In this document: piece by piece, positions 60,105 to 64,000 of the stretch
Numbering within the stretch: the stretch's first letter is position 1
Layout of the letters: each line of letters starts with the position of its first letter
From: Metarhizium brunneum
Taxonomy: Eukaryota > Ascomycota > Sordariomycetes > Hypocreales > Clavicipitaceae
DNA length: 64,000 nucleotides
Direction: 5' to 3'
NCBI RefSeq assembly: GCF_013426205.1
Contig: NC_089422.1
Coordinates: 4,278,001 to 4,342,000, forward strand
Notes under the pieces: generated by a model
Database searches by the model: none
The model's input: only the letters and a program-made list of their open reading frames with translations
What the model was told of the DNA's origin: nothing
Program-made: the position numbers and the translations under genes

Positions 60105-61144
60105 ATGGCGATAGCAAATATACCTTTAGCACTACCCCTTGCCGCAGTTGTGTCCCGACCGCTTGCAAAGCTCCAATTCTGTCGACGATGTCTGCGATCA
60201 TTTTCCACCGGCCAGGCGATGCTGGCAGGCCACAACAAGTGGTCCAAGACCAAACACATCAAGGCGGTAACGGATAAGAAGAAAATGGCGGAGCGAACAG
60301 CATTCACGAAGCTTATTGCAATGTACTCGCGAAGTTAGTAACGTTGAAAACCCGCCATGTCGAGTTGAAGGAGCTGATGACCGTTCAAAGTGTACGGGGA
60401 AGACGTCAAATTTAACCCACAGCTAGCAAATGCCATAGCGGCGGCCACCAAAGGCAAGTAAGGCGGCTGCCCAAATTCCCATGCGCTGATAAACCCCAGG
60501 GAATATGATTTTTCTAACAAATTGCCCCAGCGAGCGTTCCGAAGGCCCTTGTCGAAGCAGCAATCGCCCGCGGCCAAGGCCGATCAGCAGCCGGAGCGCA
60601 ACTGGAATCAATGACACTCGAAGTACTCATGCCGCCTAATATTGCACTGATCGCGGATATAGAAACCGACAATAAGACCCGCACCTTGCAAGACCTCAAA
60701 TTTGTTGTCAAAAAAGCTGGCGGCGTCACCGGCTCAACTTCGTTCTACTTCTCGAGGCGCGGCCGAATAATATTCAGGAACAAGGAGGGCGGACCAACAC
60801 TGTCTGATCTTCTAGAAGAGGCGATTGAGCACGACGGAGCTGACGACGTAGAAGAATTACCAGACGGGGACTTGCTGGTGTTGACAGAGCCAGCGCAATT
60901 GATGGCCATCACAGAAGCACTCTCGAAGAGATTTGGGCTCGAGGTCGTCGAATCGGACATTATCTGGGCTGCAAATGAAGATACCAAGACTGCAATCGAC
61001 ACCGAGCAATCTGTGGAAAGCTTAGATGCGCTTTTCATTGGGCTACGAGAGTATCCCGAAGTCAAAGCAATCTTTGCAAACATCAACCAAGGTAGCATTA
61101 CCGAGGAAGAGTGGGAGAGGGTAGAGAGGCACATAGATGTATGA
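60105..61144 (+). CDS. TACO1/YebC-family mitochondrial translation factor
   Basis: Mitochondrial member of the YebC/PmpR family; the mammalian protein TACO1 is required for synthesis of COX1. Three exons, 60105-60333, 60391-60453 and 60531-61144, give 301 residues. The N-terminus (MAIANIPLALPLAAVVSRPLAK) is basic and hydroxylated, as a mitochondrial targeting sequence. The YebC core begins with AGHNKWSKTKHIKA, followed by EDVKFNPQLANAI, KALVEAAIARGQG, and NIALIADIETDNKTRTLQDLK. Intron 2 starts with GCAAGT, a GC-AG intron, which is needed to keep frame and the family motif KASVPKAL. The 60333/60391 junction gives SRMYGEDVKF and is plausible, with a GTTAGT donor. The pairing with the neighbouring Pet100 gene, also COX-related, may be chance. 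Confidence 0.9.
60454..60530 (+). other. GC-AG intron in TACO1
   Basis: Donor AAAG/GCAAGT, branch site TTCTAAC near 60512, acceptor CCCCAG. The 77-bp intron begins with GC instead of GT. An alternative GTAAGG donor four bases downstream would break the frame of KALVEAAIARG. Confidence 0.75.
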
Positions 61145-61383
61145 ACACAACCCCGGTAGCGACGAAACTTGATCTGGATGTACAATTTTAAATATGTCAA
61201 GTAGAATATGGGCAATTTTTTCCTTGCCAAGGGGGGATTCCAAACGCCTCTCCATGCATGGTTCGTATCGTACTACACATCCTTCTAGTGTCGCAAGCAT
61301 TCTATATCGTACAATCGCAAGCCATCACCCTTCACACACAAACAATATATTCATATCGGCCCTGCAGCTTTTTTTTTTTTTTT

Positions 61384-61745
61384 TCAAGAGTCGCTTCCGT
61401 TATTCCGGTTTCCCTGTAACAAAGCCCGTTGACGCTGCTCTTCCTGAAGCTGGGCCTGTCGAAACCTCTGTCGCGCAACAATGCGTTCATACTCGGCCTT
61501 GACTTCGTCCCTGTCGCGCGGAAGCTTATTGCACTCTTCGGGTCTCGGCCAGAAATTCGGTACCGAGAAGCGATCATCGAGATTCGTGCCGAAGTAGTAC
61601 ATGATGCCGATGGGAAACATGACATACATGCCAAACTGTGCCGGAAGAAATTTCGGTTACGAATTTGAAAAAGCCTGTGGCGTTTGGGAAAGGGGCTATG
61701 CGCATAATAATTTACCTTGAACACCTCTAGATTTAGACCGCCCAT
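61384..61745 (-). CDS. pet100: Pet100, cytochrome c oxidase assembly factor
   Basis: Inner-membrane protein that assists assembly of cytochrome c oxidase. Exons 61745-61716 and 61635-61384, joined by an 80-bp intron, give 93 residues. The first exon encodes MGGLNLEVFK, and the second continues FGMYVMFPIGIMYYFGTNLDDRF, the single membrane segment and the conserved Pet100 block. A charged tail with an arginine/glutamate/glutamine coiled stretch (ERIVARQRFRQAQLQEEQRQ) follows. The frame is open further upstream into another spliced segment (see the extension at 61717-61991). The start at 61745 is preferred because the Pet100 family begins there. The T-run at 61369-61384 touches the stop codon. 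Confidence 0.92.
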
Positions 61746-61991
61746 TGTGATTAGCCGCGTGTGCGGTTGGATATTGAGGATTGGACCGATGTTGCGGGGA
61801 TTGATGGTGAAGTTGTATGTCCAGGATGGAGATTGCAGAGGGTGGAAAGCTACATAAAGTAAGTACAGCTGAGGTTGTTAAGGCCCAATCAGCCCACTAG
61901 TAATGCCGCCACTTACTCCGTGCAAAGCTGACCAGGCGCCTCCAGCGATAGCGATAACGTTAGCGCCCATTGCCCGATGCAATACCGCCAT
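61717..61991 (-). other. open, in-frame upstream extension of Pet100
   Basis: An ATG at 61991 begins 25 codons (MAVLHRAMGANVIAIAGG...), a 48-bp intron (GTAAGT at 61916, CCTCAG ending 61869) follows, and 41 more codons run without a stop into MGGLNLEVFK. The first segment is hydrophobic with arginine, as a mitochondrial presequence might be. It may be coding, giving a 159-residue Pet100, or be a 5'-UTR intron with a chance open frame. Confidence 0.35.
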
Positions 61992-62415
61992 GAGGTTCAC
62001 TCCATGCCATCTCAAATACGATATGGTGCGGCATGGGACTACTGGTGTTTTATAGGTAAAATGCCTTCCTGGTTAAAATGCATTTAGTGTATTGTTTCGT
62101 GAGTTAGGTGCGACTGATAATAGATATTTCGCACTACATAGATGCATGATGTGACGGAAAATGCCGTCTGCAGTCATTGATACAAATCCATCCCTGGAAA
62201 ACGACGTCGGTCGATGGTTGCCCTTGCCATTATGTCTGTTAACTCCGCCATGATTCATAGTAATTCCCAGAATTCAACGCCTCTATAATGCCGCTTTCTT
62301 CCTTGTGTGCCTTGATTATATCCTTGCCCCCCTTCCCCCACAAAAGACCTAAAGGGCAGACGAACAACTTAAATTGAAAACAGTAGAGGTAAAAGAGAGC
62401 CGCCCTGACAATTGA
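61992..62415. other. intergenic region
   Basis: AT-rich; probably the Pet100 promoter and the 3' UTR of the gene upstream on the minus strand. No gene seen. Confidence 0.6.
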
Positions 62416-63873
62416 TTACTGCCCATGGTCTGTCGGCCCAGCACCGGAACCTAGAGATCTAGCTTTTGCTGCCTCCATCATGTCTTCAATCAGGAGCCGC
62501 TCACTGAAGCTTCTTGGAGAGCTGAAGGCCATAGCTTGTTCGGCGCCTTCTGGGAAACTGGCTGGATTGAATGCATCCGCAGGGCCACGGTGATGAACGC
62601 TACCTACAACTTCATTGACAGGTTGAGCAGATTCCAGCTGGGACAGTATCTCGGGGTTTCGCAGGATGGGAATCGTTAAAGGCCTGCCCTTGTAGGAACC
62701 GACAGTATTGGGTTCAAACTTCATCCTTGAAGGTGTCGTAGGATCTTGCTCTCGGTCTCGATTTACTGGCCTTGTAATTGGAACTGCCGGCGATGTGGCA
62801 TACAGACTCAGCGGTTGAGGAGTGGGGGTGCCACTTGACTCTTCATCATGGTCGTCGGATTGCCCGTCGTCGGGATCAATGTGCGCGGCCAGATTTCGGG
62901 TTTGACGCGGCCGCTCAGGTAATTGTAAGCCTTCTTCTTCAAAATGAAACACCTCGTTCTCATCCTCTTTTGTCGCCGACACTCCATGTGTAGCTTCGCC
63001 GCGGGCGTTATTGGCAGCTGATTTCTTGGCCTTTGGCGACACTCCGCTCTGGTCGCCTAGCTGTACCGAAGTACCTTCCTGGCTCGACTTTGTAGGAGAT
63101 AGCAATGCTTGAGCCCGGGAGACTGATGACACAGGTGATTTGAGCTTAGCCATTGCAAGAAAGTCGTCGTCTGACGAATCTTCTTCAGAATTGGATGACG
63201 CGCGTTTGATATCGCCGACGAAAGTATGTTTATGGCTGGGCTCAGGTGTTGTGGCAGTCCGTGTTGGTCCCAAGACATTCGTGTCCGGTGTGGTCATCAT
63301 AGTGGTTGGCATACTTGGGGCAGTGTCGACAGCCTGGCTCTCTGGCAAGGAATGCGGCTGATCCGGCACAGCTTCGTCCGGGTCTGAATTGACTACTGTC
63401 CAAACAGTTCCATCCTCCTCCAAGGGAGCCCTGGACAGAAACCGCAGTGCGTCAGATGACGAGACTTTACGAGGTGCTTGCTCTCCCTCCTCCTCATCCT
63501 CCTCCTCTCCAGGCTCTGTGGCAAGACGAGAAGTGCAATTTGCTCCATCGCCCATAGGGTCGGGTGAAGAAATGCGTGCAGAAATGAATGCACTAGGCTG
63601 AGGAGATGTTGTTGGGAGCACCTCTTCGCCCATGAAATCAAACCGTACTCGACGCGGGCTCTGTGGAAGTTTGGGAATACTAGACGATCGTCGCATTGCG
63701 CTTCTGGGTGGTTTCGAGTCGCTTTTCTCCGACGATATTGATGATCCGGCATCATCCGCGGATCCAGCACTAAATGCCGGTGCTGTTGAGACGGAGAGGT
63801 CTGGTTCTGACAGGACGGGCAGGTCATGAACGGCGCCCAACCCAGCAGTTGTGTTCGTACTTGTCCCTCGCAT
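62416..63873 (-). CDS. disordered protein with PP1-docking motif, unknown function
   Basis: Intronless, 485 residues from the ATG at 63873; the upstream frame is open only a few codons and has no other ATG. No folded domain is recognised. The chain is rich in Ser, Pro, Asp and Glu and is largely disordered. One conserved-looking stretch reads SPRRVRFDFMGEEVLPTTSP (about residues 72-91). It contains RVRF, a canonical RVxF docking motif for protein phosphatase 1, in a basic and Ser-rich setting that would suit phospho-regulation. Acidic runs (GEEEDEEEGEQ, SEEDSSDDD) follow. A short helical end (SERLLIEDMMEAAKARSL) closes the protein. It could be a PP1 regulatory or targeting subunit. That is inference from the motif. 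Confidence 0.75.
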   Translation of the reverse strand: MRGTSTNTTAGLGAVHDLPVLSEPDLSVSTAPAFSAGSADDAGSSISSEKSDSKPPRSAMRRSSSIPKLPQSPRRVRFDFMGEEVLPTTSPQPSAFISARISSPDPMGDGANCTSRLATEPGEEEDEEEGEQAPRKVSSSDALRFLSRAPLEEDGTVWTVVNSDPDEAVPDQPHSLPESQAVDTAPSMPTTMMTTPDTNVLGPTRTATTPEPSHKHTFVGDIKRASSNSEEDSSDDDFLAMAKLKSPVSSVSRAQALLSPTKSSQEGTSVQLGDQSGVSPKAKKSAANNARGEATHGVSATKEDENEVFHFEEEGLQLPERPRQTRNLAAHIDPDDGQSDDHDEESSGTPTPQPLSLYATSPAVPITRPVNRDREQDPTTPSRMKFEPNTVGSYKGRPLTIPILRNPEILSQLESAQPVNEVVGSVHHRGPADAFNPASFPEGAEQAMAFSSPRSFSERLLIEDMMEAAKARSLGSGAGPTDHGQ

Positions 63874-64000
63874 AGTCAATGTGAGTACACTGTGCCTGCG
63901 CTCTCTGTGCTGCGGCTAGGCAACAGAGCAGGCAACAGGAAAGCAGTTGCGCAACACAAGGCGCCGGGTAATTAATGCTGCCCTAGATGAAAAAGAACAG
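63874..64000. other. window edge, promoter side of the minus-strand gene
   Basis: 127 bases with no frame; likely upstream region of the PP1-motif gene. Confidence 0.5.

Noticed and set aside
1..64000. Transposons, CRISPR arrays, rRNA, biosynthetic gene cluster
   Set aside because: No transposase or reverse transcriptase motifs, no long terminal or inverted repeats, no spacer-repeat arrays, and no PKS/NRPS/terpene synthase signatures were seen.

Overview
The window reads as nuclear DNA of a filamentous ascomycete, most likely a Sordariomycete of the order Hypocreales. Protein-coding genes carry short introns (48-241 bp) with GTRNGT-like donors, CTRAY branch points and YAG acceptors. The gene content is ordinary eukaryotic (uS13/RPS18, SBDS/Sdo1, tryptophanyl-tRNA synthetase, Pet100, a Laa1/HEATR5-type protein). 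Fungal-specific families are also present: GT34 and GH16 enzymes, an ELO elongase and small secreted cysteine-rich proteins. The order is judged from recollected family resemblance, not from a search.

Layout. From 1 to 10.6 kb there is one confident gene, a Golgi GT34 glycosyltransferase (4106-5619), flanked by long non-coding DNA. From 10.6 to 16.7 kb lie a secreted GH16 glucanase, a MAPEG-family membrane protein, a candidate secreted cysteine-rich protein and, on the minus strand, an SLC45/SUT-type sugar transporter. From 19 to 22 kb are two genes of unknown function. From 22.8 to 27.8 kb is a small translation block: RPS18, then SBDS (minus) and cytosolic TrpRS (plus), the last two divergent over about 1 kb. 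From 29 to 38.6 kb are a DJ-1/PfpI protein with a signal peptide, a 10-cysteine secreted protein, vacuolar carboxypeptidase Y and a fatty-acid elongase. From 39.8 to 46.5 kb (minus) are a FYVE-finger protein and a bifunctional MoaA-MoaC gene for molybdenum cofactor step 1, separated by 3.6 kb without a supported gene. From 47.5 to 63.9 kb, denser, are a WRAP73/WDR8-like WD40 protein, a two-RRM protein, a 2061-residue Laa1/HEATR5 homologue, a TACO1/YebC mitochondrial translation factor, Pet100, and a disordered protein with a PP1-docking motif.

The genes do not form one pathway or a biosynthetic cluster. I see no transposon, tRNA, rRNA or CRISPR array, and no convincing undescribed multi-gene system. 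The most notable observations are: a 9-bp word (TACTCCGTA or its complement) repeated about 20 times, always outside coding exons; the MoaA-MoaC junction, where retained versus spliced intron would give a free -GG MoaA or a fusion; a GC-AG intron in TACO1; a 25-bp first coding exon in the WRAP73-like gene; and an open, in-frame, intron-containing extension upstream of Pet100. Exon boundaries were placed by hand from splice consensus, frame continuity and remembered family sequence; none has transcript support.
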